From Pseudoscleropodium purum (Eukaryota; Streptophyta; Bryopsida; Hypnales; Brachytheciaceae): 64,000 nt of DNA. The stretch's first letter is position 1, and each line of letters opens with the position of its first letter. Positions 47,829-58,621 of the stretch are shown here, one piece after another. The stretch covers positions 12,090,001-12,154,000 of the forward strand of contig OZ017795.1 of assembly GCA_963969395.1 (NCBI GenBank), given 5' to 3'. The position numbers were made by a program, and so were the translations under genes. The notes beneath the pieces are model-generated. The model did not search any database. It was given only the letters and a program-made list of their open reading frames with translations, and was not told the DNA's origin.

Positions 47829-49709
47829 TCAGCGTATAATGCCAACACATATCCTCCTCTTGCAAATACTCCACCCCCTAGCAATGTACCAGCAAAGCGC
47901 ATGGCCATGGTTATCCCAGACGCCATCTTCATTCAGGACAACCACATTGCAACTAAACTCACGCACTCTAACGCCCACAGATAGCTTGTAGAAGAGACCG
48001 TAAGTATGATAGGAACTTTGAACCGAAGAAGGCACACAATATAAGACAAACCCAAATTTTTTTCTGGACACCAATATTGCATCCAGGCCGAGCAATGGCA
48101 CTCTTTCATATGCATTGTTGCCTTCTAGTGACAACAAGCCACAACCCTCTAGTATGTATGTTACCTCCTGCGAGGGAGTAAACTTTTGATTGTCCAGGTG
48201 CCATTTGATATGAGATGCAGCAATGCCAAATTCCTGCAAGATTTTGTGACTGTTCTTGTCCAGGTTGGACGATTCAACTTCATCTACAGATTTTGAATGA
48301 TTGTATATAAAAAGTATCACGGATTCTACATCTCTTCTTGTAACCTTAGTATCATTTCCACGGTTGCGCTGCATCCATAGCAGTACAAACGTCATTGTGA
48401 GCAAATCAGGGTCTTGAATGCTGCCAATTGCATCAAAATTCTCTCCAGCATGCACGGCTTCCACAAAATCTTGCAAAGTCTTCTCAATGGCCACCATGCT
48501 TGTTCGGAGTTTATAGGGATTAACCATCTGGAGCAATCTACCAGTTGCATAGACACGGTCTCCCTTGCACTCTACATTGTGGTAGGTATCTTCTTCTTCA
48601 TTCAACGCAATATTTGTTTTGACCGTCTTCCATGAATCTTCTTCGGCTATATCCTTCAAGCTTGGTAGCCATGTATCGCCATGGACCAACTGAGGCCGCA
48701 GTGGGAGAGCACATATTCCACGCTCTACGAGCTTTTTCACAGCGTCAAAGAACACAACTGCAAATTCGCTTGTATAATCCACCCGACTTATCTCTATACC
48801 CAAGAGTGCACACACCCCGAAAACTCGATCGTGAATGAGTTCGCAGTGACGTTGATGCTTACCGAGCTGCTTGAAAACTGTGTATGCAGTGTATGCCAAG
48901 ATTTTTCTCTGCTCTTGCGGCCGCTTCGTGTCTTTATAATAATTGAGGTCCATTGCTCTCATTGAATTCACAATGACATGAACTTTTTCGCCTAGTTCTA
49001 AAGGGTTGATGATAGACTGTGTGCAACCAGGATGCGTAAGCGATCCTGCCCAATATTCAGAGTCCACGTCAGATACAAGATCATATGCATGAATGAATTC
49101 ACGAATTTTTTCCTCTGTTGTCACATCGTCCTCCAGCTTCCCATCTTGATTAAATCCTACGAAGGTGAGCAATGGTGGTACTGCAGCTTCTTGCAACGTC
49201 CACACACGTTTAAACCACTGTATTTCACTCACAACATCTGCCGCTCCTTTTATCCCCTCCATCGTTTTAATGTAAGGACAGTCACGAGATGACGTACATT
49301 CGCGGCCCAAAGTCCTTAAATAGTTAAGCAGCTGCGTAAGACGACCCAGGGCGTCTAACTGCGCACGATAATCTCCAGTCAGCACCACGGCAGCATAATC
49401 TGCGTCATCATATATGTTATGCATGTTCTTGATTTGTGCATCCTTGTCCAGTTCGTTACCTTGGTGGATGCACAGGCTGTCTATCCAGACCTTGTCGTAG
49501 GCTTGGACCAAGGCTTTACAGCGTTCAAGAGACATCCATGACGCAATTTTCCATTCTATACCCTCGATGGTCTTCTCATTGCCTCCCCATGTGTGGCTTA
49601 TTGCTACATACGTTTCCCCTGGCTCAAGAGGTCTGATGATCAACTCACCGTTACCATTCTTGGTGAGTACTCTTCTGTTGCCAAGCTCTCCAAACTGAAA
49701 GCGAATCAT
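47829..49709 (-). CDS. HET-domain protein (heterokaryon incompatibility family)
   Basis: An uninterrupted 626-residue frame with the three hallmark blocks of the HET domain: YVAISHTWGG at residues 34-43, VWIDSLCIHQ at 74-83 and RVWTLQE at 168-174. In fungi such proteins trigger death of incompatible fused cells; the role in plants is not established. The remaining 450 residues match nothing I recognise, and no membrane segment is obvious. The last 20 or so residues (after VWDNHGHALC) look less protein-like and may be read-through of an intron. No intron is needed in the body, in contrast to other genes here, which fits acquisition from a fungus. A diverged piece of TCTP intron 1 lies upstream at 50130-50362. 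Confidence 0.88.
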   Translation of the reverse strand: MIRFQFGELGNRRVLTKNGNGELIIRPLEPGETYVAISHTWGGNEKTIEGIEWKIASWMSLERCKALVQAYDKVWIDSLCIHQGNELDKDAQIKNMHNIYDDADYAAVVLTGDYRAQLDALGRLTQLLNYLRTLGRECTSSRDCPYIKTMEGIKGAADVVSEIQWFKRVWTLQEAAVPPLLTFVGFNQDGKLEDDVTTEEKIREFIHAYDLVSDVDSEYWAGSLTHPGCTQSIINPLELGEKVHVIVNSMRAMDLNYYKDTKRPQEQRKILAYTAYTVFKQLGKHQRHCELIHDRVFGVCALLGIEISRVDYTSEFAVVFFDAVKKLVERGICALPLRPQLVHGDTWLPSLKDIAEEDSWKTVKTNIALNEEEDTYHNVECKGDRVYATGRLLQMVNPYKLRTSMVAIEKTLQDFVEAVHAGENFDAIGSIQDPDLLTMTFVLLWMQRNRGNDTKVTRRDVESVILFIYNHSKSVDEVESSNLDKNSHKILQEFGIAASHIKWHLDNQKFTPSQEVTYILEGCGLLSLEGNNAYERVPLLGLDAILVSRKKFGFVLYCVPSSVQSSYHTYGLFYKLSVGVRVREFSCNVVVLNEDGVWDNHGHALCWYIARGWSICKRRICVGIIR

Positions 49710-50129
49710 GATGGACGAGCCCCTTTCTAGAGAGCACTTGGGATTTGATCTCTGTCACTCTGGCTAAATCTGCCTGAAGTTGTGTCTATACTAAGCGATG
49801 AAGGCGACTCAAGACAATCTGCCACACTCAAAATCACATAGCGAAAGCTAGAAAGGTTAGACCACTTGAATTTCAAATCTTTCGAGTAAACCAATAATTA
49901 CCAATCGGAATATTGTCACGAGATTATCCCCTACTATTCGTCGATTCAACAAACCGATGAATTCACGTAATAGAAGTAGGAGTACATAACACAAACAGCA
50001 CTCACGGATGCACTAGCAAGATTGCCGCCATCAACAAGAGATTCATAGAATTGGCCATACACACTTTCCAGTTCAATTGCACGTAGTAAGCAGATGTTTC
50101 TAGATCAACTTTTGATTCACAAACTCGGG
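49710..50129. other. Immediate upstream region of the HET gene
   Basis: About 420 bp without recognised coding sequence between the HET start codon and the TCTP-intron-like segment. It presumably holds the 5' untranslated region. No convincing TATA box was chosen. Confidence 0.4.
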
Positions 50130-50362
50130 AACATATCGGCCCACCAAAAGTAACACCGCCTAAACCTCTCCAGCAACCAACACAAACCCTAACGATCCAC
50201 GACGGACACCCTGCCCGGGGCAATCCGACCATAAATGACACGACGTTCTAGCTGCAAAACCGGCGCTACCGACGCGCAGAACAGAGCAACGAAAAGAGCT
50301 CACAAACAGAAGCGAAGAACAACCTCCGCCACATTCCTAACACAAGCTTCCACGCTCAAACC
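50130..50362 (-). pseudogene. Fragment of TCTP intron 1
   Basis: This stretch matches 34314-34548 (intron 1 of TCTP copy 2) at about 85%. Shared blocks include CACCGCCTAAACCTCTCCAG, AACGATCCACGACGGAC and CGAAAAGAGCTCACAAAC. It is in the same orientation relative to the HET gene as the intron is to TCTP. No TCTP exon is present. It includes the AAACCCTAACG telo-box-like motif. It is a relic of a third TCTP-related copy or a transposed intron piece. Confidence 0.85.
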
Positions 50363-53300
50363 GAGTAAACAATTGGACACGATTGATGCCTTAATTATTT
50401 GGGGCGTGGAGCATGGAGAATGGAAACTGGACAATGGGTTCACCTGCTTCTTCTGGATGCAGAAATTTTGCAGGGTTTGGGGACCCAATTAGACAGGCTT
50501 GAAGGCTTGAACAGATCGCCTCAAACGCAGATCGCAAAACTCAAGCCTCAGATCGCAGCAGCCTCAGATCGCAAAACTCAGGCTCCAAACACGAAGGCCG
50601 GGCCGCCGGGATGACCTGACCCCCTCGCTCGTCCCTGAGGTAGAACGCTGAAATTTTTTTTAATTGACACGCACAAGGCTTTGGGCTAGAAAATGGCAAC
50701 AAATCTTGAAGTTTTTTGCCAAAAAACTTTCAATTACGAGTAAATCTTGGACGAAATCACCTGATTGTGGATGAAAATAGAATTATGGACATGTGATACT
50801 TACAAATGTGATCTTTTCTATCCTATATGCGAATGAATGTTGAAATTTGGAGCACCACTATAACATTTTATATCGCCACTTAGGCGCTTCAAAAAAATTG
50901 AAAAAAAAAAAAAAGCATTGGTCACACATGATAAAATTTGCAAATTCAAAACTCATGTTTGTAATCACAAGCCCCTAATTAGTGGCTAGGGTGAACTAAC
51001 CCCTTGATTGTTCCTACAAGAAAACCTTGAAATTTTTTATTTGCCACAAATGAATTTTTTTGAAAATTTTGAATTCATATTTACAATTAGAGGTCCCAAG
51101 TTGGCTATGAAGGGAATGGGAGATAATTCAATCAAGCACAAAATAAGGGAGCTTTTTTTACATACTCCCTTCAAAGAACTTTGGGAGATGAGCGAAGGGG
51201 TCAATTCACTTTGACCAAATTAGCTAAGAGAATTGAAGAAGATAAATTAATTAGGCACATAATAGGGGGACATTTTTTTTTCATGCACCTATGGAATGAC
51301 TTCAAGAGGACGAAAAAGGGGTTTAGTTCACCCCGACCATCACAAAAGTGTTTGTAACAATCCCAAAATTGTTGGGATTTGAAAACCCTAAAGTCCGATC
51401 CACAAAACAAATAGGGTAGGCAGGGTGAAAGCAAGAAGCAATTGGGTGAAAACTTCTATAATGAAATCATCTTCACACCCATTCTTCACCTCAATAGGAA
51501 AAGAATGGCCATTCTCAATTTTTAGAGAATGGGACCTCTGCAAGCAACGGATAGCCAATGAGAGAGCATGACATTGCCATTCCCTCAAGATTGAAAAGGG
51601 GTGAAGAAGATGTGACTACCCCTATTCTTTTTTTTTGGAGGTGAATAATGGTTGTGAAGAAGATTTCTTCATAGAGGTTTTCATCTTGCTTATTGGTCTT
51701 CGTATGGGCTTTCATCCAATTGCTTAGAGAAATCCATTGTTCTATTGGAGTTGCATATGCATCGATTCTACATTGGAATTTAGATAAATTAGTTGTTGCT
51801 ATCGCCTCTACATCAATACTTAGTTATTTGTGATGTGCTATTGTATCAACATTAAAAAATTTGTGAAAAAATTATTGGATCGATTTTCTTTTGTACGAGA
51901 ACAATTCTCTCTAGTTTCCATTCTCCATGCTCTACACGCAAAAAAGGGTTGGTGTCACATCTTCATCAAGAATGGCTTCCTATTGGATCCTCTTTTTACT
52001 CTATAACTTTTCATTCTTCATAGAAGTTCCATTTTTGAAAAAGGCGTAACTATCGCCAATAAGGGGGGTCACACCTTCTTCATGGAAAACAACCCCATGT
52101 TGGCTCCTCTTCTCATTCCATAACTTCTCATTGTTCCTAGAAGTTTCATTCTTAGAGAAGGTGTCACTACCTCTATTCTCAATCTTCACAAAATAAAATC
52201 TCTACAAACCATGGAAAGGGTTGCTAAAGTATAAGTAGGGAGCAATGAGCGTTGAATAGTGACCATTTTTAAAAAATCTTGTGAAAAATTTAAGACTTTT
52301 CACTATAACATGCCTATATCTATAGTTTAGGATAAACATTTAAAGTTGTAAATGAGTCTAAAGAAGATAATGGAGATGAATGGATTTAGATGAATATTTT
52401 GTAGTTAACTTTGTTGGATGAAATATATCTATTGTTCATTGCATTGGATGATGAATGTTTATTGAATGGGATTTAAAACTCAAATGTTTAAGATAAGGAT
52501 TGCTATTGAAGTACCTTGAATTAAAAATAAAAAAGTTGCTTAAGGACCTTTCCTTTATTAATTTGGGAGTTTATTTAAACTGAAATTGAATTTTCAAAAT
52601 TTTAAAATTATTTTCTTCAAAAGAAAATTTGTATTTTCAAAAATTAAATAATAAATAATATAAATAATAATATATATATATATTTTTTAAATTTAGTAGA
52701 TGGCTTTTCAAATTCAAAGAGCAGTTTCTTGTTGCTAAAGGCATCCTTCCTACATTAATTTGGTGAAAATTTAGACTAATACCAAAAAGAATTAATTAAT
52801 TTTTTTTCAAAAAAGAAATTAATTTATATTTTTTAATTAAGGCTCTTCGGATTCTGGAGAGCCCTTCATTACTAATGTCTACTACCAAGAGAAGCCTATC
52901 TGATTTTGAGGAACCCTTTTTCAGTGCTAAAAAAAATTGTTTAGAATTATTTAAAGGTCTAAAATTCTTTGTAAATGTCTTTTTGCAGTAATTGAAGGCT
53001 ATTCGAAGCCCAAGGAAGGTTCCTTGGATTCTGAGGAGCTTTGAGCTAAATAATTAAAAAAAAATTTAATACTTTTTTTGAGAAAAACTTTTGAAAAAAA
53101 AAATTAAATTGCAATTTGGGCAATGTGAGGGCAATAGAAAATCACTCCCTGGATCCGAAGACCCATTTGTTGATTAAAAAAGAAAATTTTAATTTTTTTA
53201 AATTAAAAAAGAAATTAATTCAAATTTTAAAAAATTCATTTTTTAAAATTAACTTTTTTTTAATTATTATTATTTTTAATTTAAAGAAATTCTTTTGATA

Positions 53301-54323
53301 TTTTTCTCTTTTAAGTTACAATTCAAACAACCCTCCAAATTAATAGAAAGAGAGCCCTTTGGCAACAAGAAATGTCTCTTCGGATACGATGAGCCGTTTG
53401 CTACGTAACAGAATATTTTTTTCTACTCATAGATTCTTATAGTATTTGGAATTTTTTTCAATTATTCCAAAAATGAATGGATGACATGGATGAAATTCAT
53501 CTATTCATTACTTCAATGGTAGTACCTTTTATGTTGTAGGAGATGCTAGGCTATCATTCTTGGCCCTACCTACAACATTTGAGTGCTAAATAACTACCTT
53601 AAATCAAACTTCTTTTAGTAATAAATTGATTTTTTGAAATTTTATTTTTAGTAATTTTTATTTTGGTAATTTTGACATTACTATTTTAGTTTTGTTACCA
53701 CTATTTATGACTCTGACATGTCTATTTTTAGTAAAAATAGTCTTACCGCTCACACTGTAGCGTCGTTAAAGCCATGGAGAAGCAATAAGAAAGTGCTACT
53801 TTCCATTCTTTGAAGATTAAAAATGAAGTGAAGATGGTCTAACTACCCCTATTGTTTTGGTGGAGATTTATGTCATATTCTAAATTATTTTAATTCCATA
53901 ATGTTTAATGCAATTAATTACCTTTATTTATTTAAGGTCGATCCACAGAACCTTCCAACTACAAGAATAATTTATAGCTGCGAATATGCAAACCCCAATT
54001 CATCATCTATTTTATTTTTATAAGGCCACCACTTCCTTAGAAAAAATCCTAATCATTGATTTTCACTCCATCCATTAACAATCATATATACTTGTATGTC
54101 CTCAACCAATTCAAAATCAATAAATGATATGGGCTACTTGACATATTAGATGTCCTAAGGCTATTAATTTCTTATTAATTGTTCTATTAGCTTGAAATTC
54201 ATGATCTATCCATCTCAATGAAAATTTCATTTTCTTTCTTTTGCTAATCTATAATATTATTTTTAGATTTAATATCATACCTTGAATCGTCAAGATATAT
54301 TACATCATATTATTTTCAGAACA
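50363..54323. other. Intergenic DNA between HET and the right direct repeat
   Basis: No gene was recognised. It holds a small repeat of CTCAGATCGCA near 50545-50580, a 114-bp tandem duplication at 51954-52180, short related segments at 51590-51640 and 53810-53860, and a long A/T-only stretch at 52560-53320 of very low complexity. Confidence 0.45.
51954..52180 (+). repeat. Two tandem units of 114 bp
   Basis: Units start with GTCACATCTTC (51954) and GTCACACCTTC (52068) and share TTGGMTCCTCTT, AACTTYTCATT and TAGAAGTTYCATT blocks. They are diverged and non-coding. Confidence 0.6.
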
Positions 54324-55985
54324 AATTTTCAACAAATTGACTATTAAATTTTGCAAATTAATCACGTTCACACACACACAGACACACAGTTTTCTATCAA
54401 ATTGTAGCTGGATGAAAACATTGTGGAAATCTGGAGATGTTCAGCTCCAAAACGAATGTCTGAACCTACCTGACTGCCTGGCTCACATAACAAAACTGAA
54501 GCAGGGGTCGGTCACAAGGGTTGAGGAGGGGGCACAGGTGGAATAAAAAACGACCGGTAGCAGTTGCGATTGTTGTACACAGCCTGCCAAAGAGACCCAA
54601 TGGAAGAGTACTCACATGTGGCCACTTCCTTACAAATTTTCAACAAAGTTTCTGTTCAAATTGGCTACCGGCAATCAAGCTTTCCTCTCGTAAAGCATAT
54701 GCTCCTCATAAATTTCGGAGCTAGCTCACTGAAATCTCAATATCTCAATACCATTAGTTAGAAAACGAACTGCTGCCTCGATGGCGGGATGCAACCCACA
54801 TGATGGACTCATTCTTCAGGGCTTGATCTTATCATCGTTGAGTTCAACTTTCGAGGCTGGGACCCTTGGTTACCCTGCTTCCACGGCAAGTGAGGTCTAG
54901 CGCACCTGTGCACCTGCAGAAGACAAACTCCTTGAAAAGCAAGCTAATGCTTGTCTGTATGAGAGAACCTCTCATAACGGCGGTACCTCTTTTCATTACT
55001 TTATATCGATCAGTCTTCAAGCGGCATTGCTCATTCCGAAGACATCATCAGACCGGAATGCCTCTCCCAGGTACCCAGTTTGGACAAGCATTCTGAAGTT
55101 TCAGACCCGATTTTACGAGACTTCTGCCGTTTGTGTAGCGAATCAATCCCTACTGCCAGAATAGATTGGACTGGACAAACAAACTCAAGAGATGACACTC
55201 GAAATTCAGTCCCCCGGCCGTCAAAGGAGTAGTGTCATGTAGATCAGCCGAGAGAAATCATGACGGTCGATCTTCATTGTCTACAATGACAACTTTTATC
55301 TAGAAACTATACCGTCATAACACGAAACATTGAGCGGACATGAACGGAACAGACTCGCTTACTTCCTACAGACAGGTGTTCGGGTGACAGATATATAGGC
55401 ATCAGAAGTGAAGGTCTTTACACTAACACAGAGGCAAGACAATGATTCGCAGGTAGAAACAACAGACGAAATGACCTCAAAGAAATGATCAAGGAGTCGA
55501 ACTGCGTCAAAATGTTGTGCAAAAAGCTACAAATTTCTTTAGATAAGTTCAAAACTCCAATGTAGAGTTAACACAGAACAGAATCTAAAATAACCCAAGA
55601 GTAACCAGAAATAAACCAAACTGTGCTGTTCTCTCACAGCGAATCGAAGCACAAATCATCCTCAGGATACTCCCTTGGTAGTGCGCAAGAATTTAGTTCT
55701 TGCATTGGTGACACTGCATTCATGTAAAGGAATAAGAGTGACACATTCACTTTTTTTCTGTTTTCCTTTCCCACCTCCTCTTCTGCAAAAGTGAAAAGCG
55801 TTATAATTAGGATACGCAAGAATTCTGGCGAGAACTCCACCGAAAAGGTAGACGCAACAGAACCGAACAGCTCAACCCTGAGTTTAACTTCCATTATACT
55901 AGGGCAGATAGAGTTCCTTGCAATGAAACTGTGAGCTGTTTCGCATCAAACCAAAAATCGAAGGGAACAAAGTCCTATCCAAAGT
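54324..55985 (-). repeat. Direct repeat, right copy (3' part of the mitoribosomal-like gene)
   Basis: Counterpart of 45746-47414. It includes exon 4 of the complete gene at 55747-55782 and about 1.4 kb downstream. Most of it has no coding signal that I recognise, although it is GC-richer than the surrounding DNA. Confidence 0.85.
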
Positions 55986-57001
55986 ATAGAGGACGATAGT
56001 GTATTTATAAAACTACACGATCAATGAGATCAAGCCCTAGAGAATCCCTTTTCTGTAATTTTCTTATGAGAGTCTAAGCAGGACAGCCTCGACAATCGTG
56101 CGGCCATTTTGGCCTTATCACAAACCATACCCTGAAGCTGGGATTGGGAAGAAGAAGAAACCCTATTGTATGATTTTTCCTCCATGCACAATCAGGCCCA
56201 AAAATCAAAAGAAGCCAATGGATAACACAAGAGTCACACAAGGCTGAGATTAATGGCAGCTTCGGCATCTTACCTTCATATCTGCCAACATCTGTGGCAT
56301 TTTCGCCATAAGCTCCACTGTGCGAGCTCGCCTGAATCAACAACAATTTCCATTAGTCTAAGAACGCATAAATTCCCCAGACAGTGAAAATATCGTCCAA
56401 CCTACGCTAATTCTTCACTGATTGTATCAGACAAAAACTCCCTGGCTTCCAACCCCACAATTGGAATTTTGCAATGACCAGAAATTCCAAACGAAACCAA
56501 AAGAAACCCAGAGCCAATTGAAAATCAGGGAGCTCAAAAATACTTGATCGCGGCTTCACGATCAACTTTGTGGCCTTTCATCTTCGTTTTCTCAGGCTTT
56601 CTTGGAGCATCATACGACCACGCTCTGAACCACAATACACAAAACCTGTCAAGTCAAATCTCTTGAGAATCACACTTAACCCATGACCACTGAATCATTT
56701 CTTTCAGAGCATTCGCGCAATTCCAACTCATTGCACAAAGAACACTCTCTAAACGACCAATGTAAGATTAATCTCGCTATCTCGAGTGCGCTAAACCCTA
56801 AAACTCTAAAACCCTAAACCCCAAACCCAAGCCCTTCCCAAACTGGGATCGACCACCATACCCGCCAGCGAGAAGCGTTTCTTTCCGAATTTTGGCGCGG
56901 TGCCTTGCACTGATAGCTAGAGGTGTCCATCGCCCATTTACCCAGTACCCGTGCACGCCTTTGGCAAGCTCACCAGCCCACTTCGCCAACCCGGACGCCA
57001 T
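55747..57001 (-). CDS. Small mitochondrial large-subunit ribosomal protein-like (possibly mL59/mL64 type)
   Basis: Exons in transcription order are 56862-57001, 56544-56624, 56274-56331 and 55747-55782; GT-AG introns and phases fit, giving 104 residues. The protein begins MASGLAKWAGELAKGVHGYW, continues PLAISARHRAKIRKETLLAG, then MKGHKVDREAAIKRARTVEL, MAKMPQMLADMK and the basic tail KRRWERKTEKK. From memory this matches a short conserved plant protein annotated as a mitochondrial ribosomal protein; the exact subunit name is uncertain. The N-terminus is basic without a classical cleavable presequence. Telo-boxes flank exon 1, as is common for plant translation genes. Exon 4 and its downstream DNA have been copied to 45746-47414. 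Confidence 0.82.
56791..56828. promoter_or_regulatory. Telo-box cluster in intron 1
   Basis: AAACCCTAA occurs at 56793-56801 and 56809-56817 within intron 1 of the mitoribosomal-like gene. Telo-boxes are common near the start of plant translation-related genes. The units are separated by non-canonical repeats, so this is not a telomere. Confidence 0.55.
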
Positions 57002-57190
57002 TGCTGCAAATCGAAATCAAATCAAAGCGGCTTCGCTCCCAAGAATCGAAGCCGAAACAGTAATTCAGTCTCTCTCTATCACTCCATCTCTACTTCAAGT
57101 CAAACACAAGTATTCATTCAAGCTCCTGAGGGATCGAAATTTTAGGGTCGAAGCTTAAAAGCTATGTAACGAACGCGAGCTCCAGAGAAT

Positions 57191-57222
57191 CCCTAAACCC
57201 CTAAACCCCTTAGTTAAACCCT
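57191..57222. promoter_or_regulatory. Telo-box-like cluster upstream
   Basis: CCCTAAACCCCTAAACCCC and TTAAACCC occur about 190-220 bp upstream of the ATG at 57001. Together with the intronic cluster they bracket exon 1. Confidence 0.45.
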
Positions 57223-57286
57223 TGTCGACCATCGGCACTATCTCCCATGCACCCTTCGCCTGAGTGCACCCCCGACTGAACTCCCT

Positions 57287-58100
57287 CTCTGATTGGATGA
57301 AAGTCATTTAATTTATGGAGGTACTTTAAGAAGTTGTTGTCCTATCCAATGGTTGGATTTGGTGTTACTAAAGTTCATATTTTTATTTTATTTTTCTAAA
57401 ATTACAAATGTAGAAGTGTGTCAAGCCAAAAATTGCATTGATTTTAGTTCGAAATTGAATTTGCAAAAACAAGGTTATAGATTAAAAGAACACAAAAATT
57501 TCAAAAAATCAACATATCAAGAGAACCTCATTTCAAATCCATTCCAACAAATTCTACTCAAAAAATCAGATAATATTTTTTCTTGTAATTGAATTTAGAG
57601 GGAATTTTGAAATTTTCCTTTCAAAATTTATTAAAAAATATTGGTGATAGCACTAGTGAATTGAATCATATTGATGGAATCTAAAACTCAAAATCTATAA
57701 CTTTATTCATATATCAATTCCAAAACATTCTTCCAAATAGCACTTTATAACAACTATTTTTTTCAAATTGTCAATTTTGGAAAAGGATTTGCATTAGAAG
57801 AGATTTGGGATCTCTACATGGCCATGAGTTATCAAGCCCTAGGAACACCAAAAGTATTGCGGGAATGCGAATCCGACGTGGTCAAGAGAGTGCCACCTCA
57901 TCAAAAAAAAATTTAATTAGACTTTTTTTTTGCATTTTAGGACTAAATTTTGTTTTTATAATCTTTTTTTGTAATTACTGGCTTGACAGTAGCTACTAGT
58001 ATTTGAAACAGAACTAAAATAGCCTTGTAGAGCCCTCAAATCTCCCCTAATGGATGTTTAGAGGTTAAAGAATTGTCGTTGGATGATGGTAATTTGAGTT
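57287..58100 (+). repeat. Dispersed repeat D, copy 3, interrupted by a MITE
   Basis: Matches copies 1 and 2 up to 57791 and resumes at 58053 (GATGTTTAGAGGTTAAAG, compare GACATTTAGGGATTAAAG near 6957). The interruption is the family A MITE. Confidence 0.7.
57792..58052. mobile_element. MITE family A, copy 2
   Basis: A 261 bp element with ends CATTAGAAGAGATTTGGGA and, as the right complement, CATTAGGGGAGATTTGAGG. It has the internal T-rich TTTTTGCATTTTAGGACTAA block of the family. It sits inside dispersed repeat D; copy 1 of that repeat near 6950 shows the related empty site. Confidence 0.75.
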
Positions 58101-58590
58101 TCATTTTGCAATCAAAGGACTTATGTATTCTTAACAATGTTAATACATCTCCAATCTCCATCTATAATTCTTTTATAAAATTGTAGCTAAGCTCCTTGAA
58201 CAACCCTACACATGAATGTGTAAGGATATTGTTATGATAGCATCTTAAACAAGTAGTTGGTCTTTTAATTTGTGAAGAGTCAATATTTCTTACAATTCGT
58301 GGTTTTTGCATATGTTTTTGCATATGACGTAAATTGAAGCAATTCTACAATGACAATGACAATGAGCCAAAAAGAAACGTAGGAAGCTGGGCCATTAATT
58401 AACCAAACCCCATCTCTGCTAAAAAATGAGAGCCATTGATTTAAAAAAAAAAATTACAAACCCTCCCCACCCCCCCCCCCCCACCCCCCACCCCACCCCC
58501 ATTGATCTCCAAAAAACCCGCAAGAGATATGAATATGGCACTCTAATACGGATATGGATATTTTGATATATAGATATAAATATAAATATT

Positions 58591-58621
<31 letters not shown>

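Noticed and set aside
52560..53320. Matrix-attachment or origin-like AT-rich element
   Set aside because: Low-complexity A/T sequence alone is not evidence, and no specific motif arrangement was found.
56791..56828. Interstitial telomere
   Set aside because: Only a few irregular CCCTAAA units lie inside an intron; telo-box regulatory motifs are the simpler reading.
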